This document shows positions 4,638-5,838 of a stretch of 5,838 nt of DNA, piece by piece (position 1 is the first letter of the stretch; each line of letters starts with the position of its first letter). The DNA comes from QHWK01 sp035315685 (GTDB taxonomy: Bacteria; Acidobacteriota; Vicinamibacteria; Vicinamibacterales; CAVVIG01), in contig DATFXR010000329.1 in NCBI GenBank assembly GCA_035315685.1, positions 1-5,838 of the forward strand, in the 5' to 3' direction. Made by a program: the position numbers and the translations under genes. Below the pieces are notes generated by a model. That model saw only the letters and a program-made list of their open reading frames with translations, ran no database searches and had not been told where the DNA came from.

Positions 4638-5838
4638 TCAGCGATGCGCGGCGAAATAGGCGCGCACGATCTCCGGCATCTCGATCACACGCCGCTGCTT
4701 GACGGCGAGCGCCAGGCGGATGAACTGCGCGTGAGACCACGCGAGCGGTGTCGCCGATCCCGTGCCCTCGCCGAAGCGCAGGTGGGGCGGCGGCGGGTTC
4801 TCGGGCCGATCCCACACCTGCTCGGGGAGCATGCGTCCCGCGTTCGCGAACTTCAGCATCGCGTCGAGCAGCGGCCGCGCGTCGCCGCCGCGCGCCGTTT
4901 CATACTCGCCGCGCTCGCCGGTGAGAAGAGGCCAGAGGCGTCCCACGCCGGTCATATCCCAGCCGCGTCCGTCTTCCTTCTCCCCGTAGCCGTCGTGGTT
5001 GTACCGATACCACCCCGGACCCCTCGGCGTGTCCACCTTGATCGTCCTGTCCACGATCGAGAGCGACGTCACGATGCGCGGATCCGTCGGCGGCCGGATT
5101 CCGAGCCGCACGAGCTCGAGGAATCCAGCGTCGACGATCAGCCGCTCGTCCCACGCGCCGCCGCCGTTGTTGATCTCGAGCGGCTCGCCGCTATCGGGTT
5201 TGCCGTGCTGCGCGATGCGGATGTAGTACGGCTCGCGCGACAGCGGGCCCGTGTGGGTCATCGTCCACGCATCGAGCTGCTGCATCCACGTGTCGGCGGT
5301 GCGCCGATATCGCGACGCAGCATCGCCGTCGCGATTGCGCTCCGCGATCCACGCCGCGCAAATGAGCCCGGCGACTTCGGCCGCGATCGTCGACGGCGAA
5401 TAGCCCGATTCCTCTTCCCAGCGCTCCTGCGGCGTCGCCGGGCCGTGCGCGACGACGAATTCCGCCGCCGGACGCACGTGGTCGCGATAGGTCGCCTCGT
5501 CGGTCCGGCCAAGCTGCTGTGCGAGGACCAGCGGATAGGAGACTTCGTCGAGCTGCAGCGATCCCCAGTAGGGGCGCCCGTCGAGCCATGAGTTCTGTGG
5601 AAACGATCCGTCCGGCTTCTGCTGCACGCCGAACAGGTAGTCGAGCGCGCGAATGGCAGCGGCGCGGTCGCCGATGCCGACCAGGGCGGTCGCCACCTCG
5701 TACAGATCGCGCGCCCAGACGAGATGGTAGCCGCCGGCGTTGCCCTCGCCGGCGTCCACCTCGTTTCCCCACGGGATGGTCATGCTCGCGATGATCGCGC
5801 CGCGGAAGGTCTTGTCCTCGTGCGCGCGGAGCACCATC
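4638..5838 (-). CDS. GH15 glucoamylase (glucan 1,4-alpha-glucosidase), C-terminal catalytic part, 5' end outside window
   Basis: The visible 399 residues form the (alpha/alpha)6 catalytic domain of bacterial/archaeal-type GH15 enzymes, which release glucose from the non-reducing ends of alpha-glucans. Numbering from the Met at 5837: AHEDKTFRGAIIAS (5-18), IPWG (21-24), GYHLVWARDLY (36-46), the acid-catalyst motif PQERWEEESGYSPST (136-150), and the general-base motif MLPEQVWD (336-343, Glu339). Both glutamate motifs are intact. The Met at 5837 is not the start: the AHEDKT region is internal in this family, and full-length bacterial enzymes carry an N-terminal beta-sandwich domain of a few hundred residues, expected beyond 5838. 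It ends with TGA at 4638-4640, two bases before the TPR gene. Glucodextranase or another GH15 specificity cannot be excluded, because the substrate-determining and N-terminal parts are not all visible. Confidence 0.93.
   Translation of the reverse strand, partial: MVLRAHEDKTFRGAIIASMTIPWGNEVDAGEGNAGGYHLVWARDLYEVATALVGIGDRAAAIRALDYLFGVQQKPDGSFPQNSWLDGRPYWGSLQLDEVSYPLVLAQQLGRTDEATYRDHVRPAAEFVVAHGPATPQERWEEESGYSPSTIAAEVAGLICAAWIAERNRDGDAASRYRRTADTWMQQLDAWTMTHTGPLSREPYYIRIAQHGKPDSGEPLEINNGGGAWDERLIVDAGFLELVRLGIRPPTDPRIVTSLSIVDRTIKVDTPRGPGWYRYNHDGYGEKEDGRGWDMTGVGRLWPLLTGERGEYETARGGDARPLLDAMLKFANAGRMLPEQVWDRPENPPPPHLRFGEGTGSATPLAWSHAQFIRLALAVKQRRVIEMPEIVRAYFAAHR

Noticed and set aside
3184..4659. 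Plus-strand open frame of 491 codons opposite the 484-aa TPR gene
   Set aside because: It is a shadow of regular TPR codons, arginine-rich with no recognisable domain.
4636..4815. N-terminal extension of the 484-aa TPR protein to ATG 4815
   Set aside because: It would overlap the glucoamylase catalytic domain and place 60 low-complexity residues before an obvious signal peptide.
4449..5591. Plus-strand open frame of 380 codons opposite the glucoamylase
   Set aside because: The opposite strand holds intact GH15 motifs throughout; this frame shows only compositional bias.

Overview
The window is GC-rich and gene-dense, and every supported gene lies on the minus strand. Read in the direction of transcription (high to low coordinates), the order is: the C-terminal half of a GH15 glucoamylase; a long TPR protein; a CRTAC1-type protein (FG-GAP/VCBS repeats plus ASPIC/UnbV domain); a shorter TPR protein; and the start of a second CRTAC1-type protein that runs off the left edge. 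Repeated pairing of exported TPR proteins with CRTAC1/ASPIC proteins, high GC and alanine/arginine-rich coding suggest an environmental Acidobacteriota bacterium, possibly of the Vicinamibacteria type. This is inference from gene content; no marker gene is present.

Layout. 4638-5838 encodes the glucoamylase catalytic domain, with both expected catalytic glutamate motifs visible. Two bases after its stop the 484-residue TPR protein starts (4635-3181). An 80-base gap (3101-3180) is the only clear non-coding stretch apart from a 29-base gap further down. The first CRTAC1 protein (3100-1376) overlaps the next TPR gene (1398-406) by 23 bases, and that gene's good Shine-Dalgarno sequence sits inside the CRTAC1 coding sequence. 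The second CRTAC1 gene starts at 376. Tight spacing suggests one or two transcripts: glucoamylase-TPR, then CRTAC1-TPR-CRTAC1, possibly all one operon. Both TPR proteins and both CRTAC1 proteins begin with export signals or signal-like segments, so I infer an envelope or secreted scaffold/adhesion role next to alpha-glucan breakdown. The exact function is unknown.

The most unusual structure is at 270-398: a 34/35-base imperfect inverted repeat built from tandem heptamers (GATGGCT), with a 60-base centre. It sits at the junction of the second TPR and second CRTAC1 genes. The CRTAC1 start codon lies inside one arm, its signal-like segment is encoded by the centre, and the other arm encodes a QPSAISH-type linker. 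The sequences just outside the two arms look like a diverged direct repeat. This looks like a small palindromic, MITE- or REP-like element, or a heptamer expansion, that has become the 5' end of a gene and could fold in the mRNA over the start codon.
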